Source of the DNA: JBALVT01 sp047612385
GTDB taxonomy: Bacteria > Pseudomonadota > Gammaproteobacteria > Pseudomonadales > Halieaceae
Reading direction: 5' to 3'
NCBI GenBank assembly: GCA_047612385.1
Contig: JBLGAR010000094.1
Span: 1-18,860, forward strand
Length of the DNA: 18,860 nucleotides
Shown here: positions 7,810-14,188 of the stretch, piece after piece
How the letters are laid out: every line of letters starts with the position of its first letter
Position numbering within the stretch: the stretch's first letter is position 1
Program-made: the position numbers and the translations under genes
Notes under the pieces: generated by a model
What the model was told of the DNA's origin: nothing
The model's database searches: none
The model's input: only the letters and a program-made list of their open reading frames with translations

Positions 7810-7837
7810 TTGTGTCCGAAATCAAGAACTGTATAAT
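7810..7837 (+). promoter_or_regulatory. Probable promoter of the tRNA-Ser gene
   Basis: A perfect -10 TATAAT (7832-7837) follows TTGTGT (7810-7815) with a 16-bp spacer. The bases just after the -10 are GC-rich, as in discriminators of stringently controlled stable-RNA promoters. An 8-bp inverted repeat (CCGCCTGC, 7839-7846, with GCAGGCGG, 7860-7867) overlaps the expected start and could fold in the precursor's 5' end. Confidence 0.6.
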
Positions 7838-7910
7838 TCCGCCTGCTTCGCGCGGCGACGCAGGCGGCAAAGTTAGTAGGCAGTAAAGAGATAAGTACAA
7901 TACGTTTTCC

Positions 7911-8000
7911 GGTGGGCTGGCTGAGTGGTCGAAAGCGGCGGTCTTGAAAACCGTTGAGGGTTTATCCCCTCCTAAGGTTCGAATCCTTAGCCCACCGCCA
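7911..8000 (+). tRNA. tRNA-Ser, anticodon UGA
   Basis: A 90-base class II tRNA including an encoded CCA. The acceptor stem pairs GGTGGGC (7911-7917) with GCCCACC (7990-7996) without mismatch, followed by discriminator G and CCA. The anticodon loop is CTTGAAA, anticodon TGA at 7945-7947, reading UCA and related serine codons. A long variable arm (GAGGG paired with CCCTC) is the serine-type hallmark. The T-loop GTTCGAATC is canonical. It lies between rne and yccA with its own promoter and terminator. Confidence 0.97.
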
Positions 8001-8008
8001 TACAAACT

Positions 8009-8038
8009 AAAGGCTCCCATTTTTGGGGGCCTTTTTTT
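8009..8038 (+). terminator. Rho-independent terminator after tRNA-Ser
   Basis: AAAGGCTCCC pairs with GGGGGCCTTT around an AT-rich loop and runs into seven T residues (8032-8038). It begins nine bases after the tRNA's CCA end. The following 231 bases up to yccA (8039-8269) hold no gene; I see no strong promoter there, only a 6-bp hairpin GCACCA/TGGTGC at 8233-8249 just before the yccA ribosome binding site. Confidence 0.88.
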
Positions 8039-8269
8039 GTGGCTAAATTGCCCAATTTGCTGAATAAAGAAGGCTCAGATAGGCATGGCGACCCAAAATT
8101 GATTTCGCTATACTAAGCGGCGAGGATGCTAAAGACACGTTTTTCGGCAATTTAGTACTGGACAGAAATGTGCAATTAAATCAAAGTAGTACGGTGAAAC
8201 TTTAGTAGTAAGCAACTGTCAAAATACCAAAGGCACCAGATGTTGGTGCGACACACAACGGAGTTAGAG

Positions 8270-8941
8270 ATGGACAACAGTCTACAAAATTCAACAGCGC
8301 CGAGTATCGAGGCCGTACTGAGCACCAATAAAGTTCTCAGGAATACCTACATGCTGCTCGGTATGACATTGGTTTTCAGCACCATTACGGCTGGAGTAGC
8401 AATGGCTATGAATCTCGGCTCTGGAGCCGCAATGATCATGATGCTAGTTGCTTTCGGACTTCTTTTTGTGGTGAACCGCACTGCCGACAGCTCCAAGGGT
8501 ATCGTGGCCATCTTTGCTTTTACAGGGCTTCTTGGAGCCTCTCTTGGGCCAATGCTAAACCAATACATGGCAATGTCCGGCGGACCTGAACTGGTGATGC
8601 AAGCACTTGGCGGCACAGCCGTGGTCTTCTTCGGTTTGTCCTCCTATGCGCTGACCACTCGCAAGGACTTCTCCTACATGGGAGGGTTCTTAATGGTAGG
8701 GCTTCTGGTAGCAGTCGTCGCCATGATAGCTAACATTTTCCTGGCTATTCCCGCGTTGTCTCTCACGATTTCGGCGGCCGTGGTTATGATCATGTCCGGC
8801 CTGATCCTGTATGACACAAGTAGAATAATCAACGGCGGTGAGACGAACTACATCCGGGCGACCATGGCTCTGTATCTGGATATTTACAACTTATTTATCC
8901 ACTTACTGCACTTGCTCACAGCATTTGGTGGGGATGACTAG
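8270..8941 (+). CDS. yccA: Bax inhibitor-1/YccA family inner-membrane protein
   Basis: A multi-spanning inner-membrane protein of the BI-1 (UPF0005) family; E. coli YccA interacts with and is degraded by the FtsH protease. The frame is open from 8240, but the ATG at 8270 is preferred because a Shine-Dalgarno CGGAG (8259-8263) lies six bases upstream and the earlier ATG falls within a hairpin loop. The 223-residue product has a short polar N-terminus (SIEAVLSTNKVLRNTYMLLG) and then about seven hydrophobic segments. The last part carries the family-typical LILYDTSRIINGG and YLDIYNLFIHLLHLL. The tRNA-Ser-yccA-tusDCBE order resembles that in Pseudomonas. A terminator follows, so tus expression may need read-through or another promoter. 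Confidence 0.94.
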   Translation: MDNSLQNSTAPSIEAVLSTNKVLRNTYMLLGMTLVFSTITAGVAMAMNLGSGAAMIMMLVAFGLLFVVNRTADSSKGIVAIFAFTGLLGASLGPMLNQYMAMSGGPELVMQALGGTAVVFFGLSSYALTTRKDFSYMGGFLMVGLLVAVVAMIANIFLAIPALSLTISAAVVMIMSGLILYDTSRIINGGETNYIRATMALYLDIYNLFIHLLHLLTAFGGDD

Positions 8942-8960
8942 ACAGTTCGGCCTTAAATCC

Positions 8961-8988
8961 AAAGCCCCGGTTATCACCGGGGCTTTTT
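8961..8988 (+). terminator. Rho-independent terminator after yccA
   Basis: A perfect 10-bp stem, AAAGCCCCGG paired with CCGGGGCTTT around the loop TTATCA, ends in five T residues. It lies 20 bases after the yccA stop and only about 20 bases before the tusD ATG, so it separates the two genes and leaves little room for a tus promoter. Confidence 0.9.
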
Positions 8989-9007
8989 GTTTGCGCCCGG
9001 GAAAATC

Positions 9008-9400
9008 ATGATTTACTCCCTTTTGGTTTTATCCTCCCCGAGCTCCGGTCAGAGCGCACGTTCGGCGGCTCTGTTTGCGCAAGCGGTTATTGGCCGCGGA
9101 CACACACTACATCGGGTGTTCTTTATGGATGAAGGCGTCCATGCCGGTTCAAACAATCATGTGATGCCCCAAGACGAAAACAACCCGGTAGATTTGTGGG
9201 CGGAGATGTCGGATCAACACAGCGTGGACCTCGTTTTATGTGTTAGCTCTGCAATCAAACGCGGGCTGCTGGATTCTAGCGAGGCCCAGCGTTACGGAAA
9301 AGGCTCGTCTACTATTCACCCCGCCTTTGTGATCTCAGGCTTGGGACAATTGGTTGATGCCACCGCTGTTTCCGATCGTCTTGTAACTTTTGGCGGTTGA
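9008..9400 (+). CDS. tusD: Sulfurtransferase TusD, DsrE family
   Basis: First subunit of the TusBCD heterohexamer, which takes persulfide sulfur from TusA and hands it to TusE for MnmA-dependent 2-thiolation of tRNA wobble uridine. The ATG at 9008 gives a 130-residue protein starting MIYSLLVLSS; a TTG at 8987 would also be open but lies in the preceding terminator's T-run. The catalytic Cys falls at residue 78 (LVLCVSSAIKRG), the same number as in E. coli TusD. The segments HTLHRVFFMDEGVHAG and FVISGLGQLVDA are characteristic. The stop overlaps a possible tusC TTG start by four bases, suggesting translational coupling. Confidence 0.93.
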   Translation: MIYSLLVLSSPSSGQSARSAALFAQAVIGRGHTLHRVFFMDEGVHAGSNNHVMPQDENNPVDLWAEMSDQHSVDLVLCVSSAIKRGLLDSSEAQRYGKGSSTIHPAFVISGLGQLVDATAVSDRLVTFGG

Positions 9401-9774
9401 CCTTGAGCGCAGACACTAAAAAGCGTCAACTCGTAGTCATCCGCAGTACTCCGTATGGCAGCACCATGGCTAAATCTTCTTTGGACACAGCTTTGGCCTT
9501 CGCTGCGTTTGATCGACCCATAGACGTTTTATTCCTTGGTAAAGGGGTTTTGCAGTTGGTGTCCACACAGGATGGAAAAGCGATAGACAGTAAAACGATT
9601 GGGAAACAGATAGCCTCCTTCCCCTTATACGGCATTGAACACTATTATGCGGATGAAGAGGCTCTGCGGCGATTTTCACTCGACGCGAATGATCTACCAC
9701 CTCAAGTCAGTGCTCTAAACAAAGAAAACATACGCGAGTTAATCGCCTCCCACGACCATGTGCTGGGCTTTTAA
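9397..9774 (+). CDS. tusC: Sulfurtransferase complex subunit TusC
   Basis: Second DsrE-fold subunit of TusBCD, thought structural because it lacks the catalytic Cys; this protein too has no Cys at all. Product of about 125 residues, with the family pattern RSTPYGSTMAKSSLDTALAFAA near the N-terminus, VLFLGKGVLQL in the middle and HDHVLGF at the C-terminus, which parallels the end of E. coli TusC. No ATG is available at the proper place: the start is TTG at 9397 (overlapping the tusD stop as TTGA) or TTG at 9403, the latter with GGCGG at 9392-9396 six bases upstream. Confidence 0.92.
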   Translation: MTLSADTKKRQLVVIRSTPYGSTMAKSSLDTALAFAAFDRPIDVLFLGKGVLQLVSTQDGKAIDSKTIGKQIASFPLYGIEHYYADEEALRRFSLDANDLPPQVSALNKENIRELIASHDHVLGF

Positions 9775-9776
9775 CG

Positions 9777-10070
9777 GTGATCCTCCACACTCTAAATGCC
9801 GGGCCGGACTCTGAAGCATTCAACCAGTGCCTGCGAACGGCTGCCGGTGAAGACGCGATACTACTTACAGGCGACGCAGTTTACGCGTCGATTCACAATA
9901 CCATCGCCAGTAATCTACTGGTGGAAAGCGGCGCAGAATTATATGTTCTAGAATCAGATGCGCTGGCGGCAGGAATCCAAACCAAGGTGTGTGAGCCGGC
10001 CACTGTGATTGACTACAACGGCTTTGTTGAGCTTAGCGAACGCTTTGCCCGACAGCTAGCGTGGTATTGA
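9777..10070 (+). CDS. tusB: Sulfurtransferase complex subunit TusB
   Basis: Third DsrE-fold subunit of the TusBCD sulfur relay. The 97-residue protein has the usual TusB size and pattern: MILHTLNAGP at the start, ILLTGDAVYA in the middle, LYVLESDALAAGI, and the ending IDYNGFVELSERFARQLAWY, which fits the TusB C-terminal consensus with a terminal W. The start is GTG at 9777, two bases after the tusC stop. It is followed by tusE with only a one-base gap. Confidence 0.92.
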   Translation: MILHTLNAGPDSEAFNQCLRTAAGEDAILLTGDAVYASIHNTIASNLLVESGAELYVLESDALAAGIQTKVCEPATVIDYNGFVELSERFARQLAWY

Positions 10071-10071
10071 G

Positions 10072-10398
10072 TTGCCTCACACGCTGCCTCCCAACGCATT
10101 TGATAGCGAGGGTTTCCTGCGTCAACTGTCGGATTGGGACGTCGCAGTGGCAAATCAAATAGCACTGGGCGAAGGCATACAACTGGGCAGTGATCACTGG
10201 GAAGTACTGAATTTATTGCGAGCCTACTACGAGGAATTTGAGGCATCCCCAGCAATGCGACCACTGGTAAAATATTGCGCCTTAAAGCTAGGGTCCAACA
10301 AAGGGAAGAGCGTCTATCTGATGTCTCTTTTCCCAGGATCTCCCGCTAAAACTGGCAGTAAGATAGCCGGACTTCCAAAACCTGATAACTGTTTGTAA
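10072..10398 (+). CDS. tusE: Sulfur carrier TusE, DsrC family
   Basis: Accepts persulfide from TusBCD on a C-terminal Cys and delivers it to MnmA-tRNA. The 108-residue product has DSEGFLRQLSDWD near the start, SDHWEVLNLLRAYYEEF in the middle, and ends GLPKPDNCL, with the penultimate Cys at 107. The second Cys of true DsrC proteins, ten residues before it, is Ser here (AKTGSKIAG), which points to TusE in tRNA thiolation, not to dissimilatory sulfur metabolism. The start codon is TTG at 10072, one base after the tusB stop. In E. coli tusE is away from tusDCB; here all four are contiguous. Confidence 0.94.
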   Translation: MPHTLPPNAFDSEGFLRQLSDWDVAVANQIALGEGIQLGSDHWEVLNLLRAYYEEFEASPAMRPLVKYCALKLGSNKGKSVYLMSLFPGSPAKTGSKIAGLPKPDNCL

Positions 10399-10404
10399 GC
10401 GAAA

Positions 10405-11439
10405 ATGACAAGCCTGGAAACCAGCACACAAAAAACCGACGAACACCTGTTTGCCCAATACGTTCGAATATTGGGGAAGGGGAAAAGCGGAACTCGTTCT
10501 TTGACAATGCTCGAAGCGACCGACGCTTTTTCAATGATACTTCGCGGGGAAGCCGAACCGGTTCAAATCGGCGCTTTTTTGATGCTGTTGCGAGTGAAGG
10601 AAGAAACCGGGGAAGAGCTTGCCGGGTTCGTCACGGCCTGTCGCGACAATATGTTGGACGGATCAGAGGAACACCAGCTATCGGTTGATCTGGACTGGTC
10701 GAGCTACGCCGGGAAAAAACACCAACACCCTTGGTTCGTTTTATCGATGCTACTACTCAATCAGGCGGGACACCGAATTCTTGTTCACGGTGCAGACGGT
10801 CACACTCCCGATAGGCTCTACACTGAACAGGCGTTCTTGCAGCTGGGGTTACCAATTGCACTCAATTGGCAACACGTTGATCAACAACTGGCGGAATCAC
10901 AGCTGAGCTATCTCCCCCTGCGCTACCTGTGTGCGCCGCTGAATGATCTGATTCTGTTGCGTCCTTTATTAGGACTACGATCACCTGTGCATACTCTGAC
11001 CCGAATGCTGAATCCATGCAGAGCCTCGGCCAGCATTCAGAGTATCTTTCACCCCGCCTATGGAAAGCTACATCGCGAGGCAGACCACATTCTAAACCAA
11101 CCCAGCGCTCTAGTTTTCAAAGGGGACAGCGGCGAAGTTGAAGTCAAACCACAGGCCGACACCCACTTAATGTATCTAAGAGGCAGGAAATTCACTGAAA
11201 CATTATTGTCTCGCACGATCGAACAGCGAGTGACCAGGGTAGACGCACCGTCCGTGGAACCACTGCGGGCACTGTGGCGCGGCGAAAACACTGATTCGTA
11301 TGGCCTGGCTGCGATTTTGGCGACGACGGCTGTTGCACTTACAGCGTTAGATTCGAATCTCAGTTTGGATGCAGCTGGCCAACGAGCACAGCAGCTGTGG
11401 GAACACCGAGACCAGACAAGGATTCAGAAATGCCCCTAA
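10405..11439 (+). CDS. ybiB: YbiB/TrpD2-like protein, anthranilate phosphoribosyltransferase fold
   Basis: Member of the nucleoside phosphorylase-III/TrpD fold. E. coli YbiB (TrpD2) has the TrpD fold but was reported to bind nucleic acids, with no TrpD activity. The 344-residue product has the helical TrpD N-domain (SLTMLEATDAFSMILRGEAEPVQIGAFLMLLRVKEETGEELAGF). Where TrpD has its glycine-rich GTGGD phosphoribosyl-binding loop, this protein has SYAGKKHQHPWFVLSMLLLN, so anthranilate phosphoribosyltransferase activity is unlikely. VHGADGHTPDR follows. The ATG at 10405 is six bases after the tusE stop, and the 3' end overlaps trmA by ten bases, so it belongs to the tus-trmA cluster. The symbol follows the E. 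coli homologue; its role here is unknown. Confidence 0.82.
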   Translation: MTSLETSTQKTDEHLFAQYVRILGKGKSGTRSLTMLEATDAFSMILRGEAEPVQIGAFLMLLRVKEETGEELAGFVTACRDNMLDGSEEHQLSVDLDWSSYAGKKHQHPWFVLSMLLLNQAGHRILVHGADGHTPDRLYTEQAFLQLGLPIALNWQHVDQQLAESQLSYLPLRYLCAPLNDLILLRPLLGLRSPVHTLTRMLNPCRASASIQSIFHPAYGKLHREADHILNQPSALVFKGDSGEVEVKPQADTHLMYLRGRKFTETLLSRTIEQRVTRVDAPSVEPLRALWRGENTDSYGLAAILATTAVALTALDSNLSLDAAGQRAQQLWEHRDQTRIQKCP

Positions 11440-12524
11440 GCGCCTTTGATCCTCCCGCATACTCAGCGCTTCTGGATGAGAAATGCGCTGCTGTTAAAAC
11501 ACTGCTGTCACCCTACTCCCCACCGGAACCAGAGGTTTTTGAGTCGAGCCCTGAAGCGTTTAGAATGCGTGCTGAATTTAGGATATGGCACGATGGAGAT
11601 AATCTCGACTATGTAATGTTTCGTCGCGATGATCCTAAAACCCCAGTGCCAATACACGAGTTTCCTATCGCTTGCGGCACTATTCAAATCTTAATGCCCA
11701 AGCTCAAGCAGCGATTACAAAATAGTAAGATACTGCGACAAAAACTTTTCCAAATTGAGTTTTTGAGCACGACCACCTGCGACACACTGGTTACTTTGAT
11801 TTATCACCGAAAATTGGATGAGGAATGGCTGCAACCTGCGCGTGAACTTGCCCAGGAGTTTGGCGTTCAAGTCATTGGCAGAAGCCGGAAACAAAAAGTT
11901 ATTGTGGAGCGCGATTATGTCAATGAGTCCCTACATATAGAGGGGATTGACTATCAATATCGACACTATGAGCAAGCGTTTACCCAACCCAATGCCGCTG
12001 TAAATATTCGTATGATTGAGTGGGCCTGCCAATGTGCCACCGGATTGCAAGCAGATCTACTTGAGCTTTATTGTGGCAATGGAAATTTCACTCTGCCTCT
12101 GTCGAAATATTTCGGCACCGTTATAGCAACAGAGCTCGCTAAGTCCTCCATAAAAGCCGCCAGAGAAAACCTCGCCGCCAATGCGATTAGCAATGTAGAA
12201 ATGATCAGACTATCGGCGGAAGAAGTGACTGACGCCATGACAGGCGTCAGAGAATTCAGACGGCTTACTGAGCTGCCAAAGCCCCTGAATGACTACGCAT
12301 TAAACACCGTGTTTGTTGACCCACCCAGAGCGGGATTGGATGAGTTGACGGAGAAAATGGTGGCCGGCTTCGATGCCATCATCTATATATCCTGTAACCC
12401 GGAAACACTGGCGCATAATTTAGTCCGCTTGAACCAAACTCACGACATAAAGCGATTCGCTTTGTTCGATCAGTTTCCCTACACCCATCATATGGAATGC
12501 GGTGTCTTTCTCAAACGACGTTAG
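11430..12524 (+). CDS. trmA: tRNA (uracil-5-)-methyltransferase TrmA
   Basis: Uses S-adenosylmethionine to make 5-methyluridine at position 54 of the T-loop of nearly all tRNAs. The ATG at 11430 (AAGG at 11418-11421 upstream) gives 364 residues against 366 in E. coli. An RNA-recognition N-terminal half is followed by the methyltransferase domain: AdoMet motif LLELYCGNGNFTLPL, then VFVDPPRAGLDE, the catalytic nucleophile Cys at 322 in YISCNPETL, and the general-base Glu at 356 in HHMECGVFL. Both lie two positions from E. coli C324 and E358. It overlaps the ybiB 3' end by ten bases and converges on the 12543-13445 gene across an 18-bp gap with no terminator visible. Confidence 0.96.
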   Translation: MPLSAFDPPAYSALLDEKCAAVKTLLSPYSPPEPEVFESSPEAFRMRAEFRIWHDGDNLDYVMFRRDDPKTPVPIHEFPIACGTIQILMPKLKQRLQNSKILRQKLFQIEFLSTTTCDTLVTLIYHRKLDEEWLQPARELAQEFGVQVIGRSRKQKVIVERDYVNESLHIEGIDYQYRHYEQAFTQPNAAVNIRMIEWACQCATGLQADLLELYCGNGNFTLPLSKYFGTVIATELAKSSIKAARENLAANAISNVEMIRLSAEEVTDAMTGVREFRRLTELPKPLNDYALNTVFVDPPRAGLDELTEKMVAGFDAIIYISCNPETLAHNLVRLNQTHDIKRFALFDQFPYTHHMECGVFLKRR

Positions 12525-12542
12525 TTACGCTTCCAGCACGAA

Positions 12543-13445
12543 TTAACAGCGAATTCCCAGGGCGTGTAATCCACGGCCCAATACCTCGTCTAAACGGTCT
12601 TTATCCTCCGCATTAATTTCGATATGGCGCAGTTCGTGCTCCCTGTACAACTCGCGCCTTAGTAATTTGCTGGAAAGTGCAGCGACCGGCTCGTTGCTGT
12701 CCCAACAATCGATATAAACACTGCCTGCCGGCACGTAGAAATCTGCAGACACCTGCTCCGGGGTGGGCAATGCTCGCTGATGTGCGTGTACCAATTGCGC
12801 CATGTACAACCAGTTGCAAACCGCTACCTCTAAAGGCTTGGACAAGATATGGCCGTCCACGCCTCGATGGACAGGAACGACGGTCTCGACAGAGTCAAAT
12901 AAGTCTGCTGGTGGCTCCGTGCTCAGAGTTTCATCCTGAGCAGGATCCTCGCCCGATTGCATAATCAGCTCTCGATGAACAACCGGATGATCGACAATCT
13001 CATGGGGCCAGGTAACGTAGTAGGCCCCCGTGTTATCACTCTCCTCCTGCTGTCCGCCCAGGCGCCTGCCGAAATCAGTGAGTTCCCAGCCAAGAATGCT
13101 GTGGGCCTGCAGACCGAGTTCGGCTAGTGATCGATTTATCTGTCTGGGATGAAGAGCGCCGTAGTATCGATGCATACCTGCTGCGGTTATTCTTTGGTTG
13201 GACTCAATCGCCTGTACTAAAGGATGCTGCTCCAATGTTTTTGGCCAAACAATATAGCGGCCAAACCGCCTGCTATTTTGGTAGCTACCCCCTTCAAATT
13301 CGCCCTTATGGGTAAGCGTCCAGTTGTCCCCATGGCGCTCAATCCAGCCATAGTCTTTCAACGTTGCGAACAACTGTTGTGCGGGAATTTCCAGCTCCCG
13401 AGCCAGAGCAGAAGTCGACAGTTTTGAATCCTCCTGCGCCATCAC
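12543..13445 (-). CDS. Unrecognised protein: two repeated winged-helix-like modules plus PD-(D/E)XK-like C-terminus
   Basis: I do not recognise a named gene. The 300-residue protein has two similar N-terminal modules. Residues 9-77 run LSTSALARELEI through GWIERHGDNWTLTHKGEFEGG to YIVWPKTLEQHPLV. Residues 86-156 repeat the plan, ending GWELTDFGRRLGG and YYVTWPHEIVDHPVV. Each looks like a small helical DNA-binding-type unit with a trailing W/LT..G strand. After an acidic linker (about 163-190), residues 203-298 resemble a PD-(D/E)XK nuclease core: Glu in LEVAVCNWLY (206), Asp in SADFYV (235), Asp in YIDCWD (246), then a Lys/Arg-rich helix and ELRHIEI. The start is GTG at 13445 or ATG at 13442, directly after the dUTPase stop, so the two genes are co-transcribed. 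A role in DNA metabolism is inference. Confidence 0.75.
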   Translation of the reverse strand: MMAQEDSKLSTSALARELEIPAQQLFATLKDYGWIERHGDNWTLTHKGEFEGGSYQNSRRFGRYIVWPKTLEQHPLVQAIESNQRITAAGMHRYYGALHPRQINRSLAELGLQAHSILGWELTDFGRRLGGQQEESDNTGAYYVTWPHEIVDHPVVHRELIMQSGEDPAQDETLSTEPPADLFDSVETVVPVHRGVDGHILSKPLEVAVCNWLYMAQLVHAHQRALPTPEQVSADFYVPAGSVYIDCWDSNEPVAALSSKLLRRELYREHELRHIEINAEDKDRLDEVLGRGLHALGIRC

Positions 13446-14075
13446 TTAATCCGCAAGAGCGACTTGTTTGTAGCGCGTTTTCAACGCCGCATAAACCTGC
13501 TCCGAAAAGTCCTCCGCGTTACTATCGAGTTCCGCAAGAAGGTCAACCAGGTGTTCGTTGTCTTCCCGGCCGCCCCACTGCTTAATGTAGCTGCCATCCT
13601 TGTAGCCATGGTCCTGCCTGAAGAAGTTTAAAACGTTCTTGCCAACATAAGATCGATACAAACCCTGGAAATCCAGTTCCGCGGCAATCAGTAAATCCCA
13701 AAACAGGGAGGGAGAAAAACTCTGCGAGTCCAGGGAATGCAATGCCAGCGCCTCTGTAGATTCAGGCACACCCAAGCCCGAGGGCTGGTGTTGCTCGAGT
13801 TCGGTCTGGATTTCGTTGGCAAGCGTCTCTATGGATTTTCCATCTTGAAACAACGCAGACAAACCGAAATGCCAAATGTCGATGGCTTCAAGCTGGACCT
13901 GATCTAAATCCGGAACTTGTTTTTTCCACCATTTATAGCCGTGATGCTCAATGAGCTCACCGCACTCTATCCAGATGGCTCGATACCACTCAAAATTCTG
14001 ATTTACCCAGTCTTCATGAACCCTTGAATTCATGTTTGACTGCATTGTCAGCATATTTATCAATGCCTGCTTCAA
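13446..14075 (-). CDS. dUTP diphosphatase, dimeric all-alpha (MazG-like) type
   Basis: Hydrolyses dUTP to dUMP and pyrophosphate, keeping uracil out of DNA and feeding thymidylate synthesis. This is the all-helical dUTPase (dUTPase_2) superfamily known from trypanosomes, phages and many gammaproteobacteria, unrelated to the trimeric Dut. Of 209 residues, metal-binding helices carry E37xxE40 (AIWIECGELIEHHG) and E63xxD66 (LEAIDIWHFGLS). The C-terminal motif VGKNVLNFFRQDHGYKDG (144-161) supplies Lys, Asn, Arg and Asp contacts. The start is TTG at 14075, with GAGG seven bases upstream; it gives the longer N-terminus MKQALINMLTMQSNMN expected for the family, whereas the ATG at 14054 has no such signal. 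It abuts the 12543-13445 gene stop to start. Confidence 0.92.
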   Translation of the reverse strand: MKQALINMLTMQSNMNSRVHEDWVNQNFEWYRAIWIECGELIEHHGYKWWKKQVPDLDQVQLEAIDIWHFGLSALFQDGKSIETLANEIQTELEQHQPSGLGVPESTEALALHSLDSQSFSPSLFWDLLIAAELDFQGLYRSYVGKNVLNFFRQDHGYKDGSYIKQWGGREDNEHLVDLLAELDSNAEDFSEQVYAALKTRYKQVALAD

Positions 14076-14134
14076 GGAAATACCTCAATGACTCGTGCTT
14101 TTAAGAAGGGCAGAGCATAGCAGCCGCTGCCACC

Positions 14135-14181
14135 AAAAAATAGCCAGGCCCATTCTGGGTGCACGCTTAGACGGGCCAGGC
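14135..14181 (-). terminator. Rho-independent terminator after the two-RCK channel-like gene
   Basis: On the minus strand GCCTGGCCC (14181-14173) pairs with GGGCCTGGC (14151-14143), nine positions with a single T:T mismatch, followed by TA and six T residues (14140-14135). It lies eight bases after the stop at 14189 and before the dUTPase start, so dUTPase is probably transcribed separately; I found no clear promoter for it in the remaining gap. Confidence 0.72.
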
Positions 14182-14188
14182 AGAAACA

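Noticed and set aside
10072..10398. TusE as a dissimilatory DsrC for sulfur oxidation
   Set aside because: Only the penultimate Cys is present, the second DsrC Cys is Ser, and no dsr genes are nearby.
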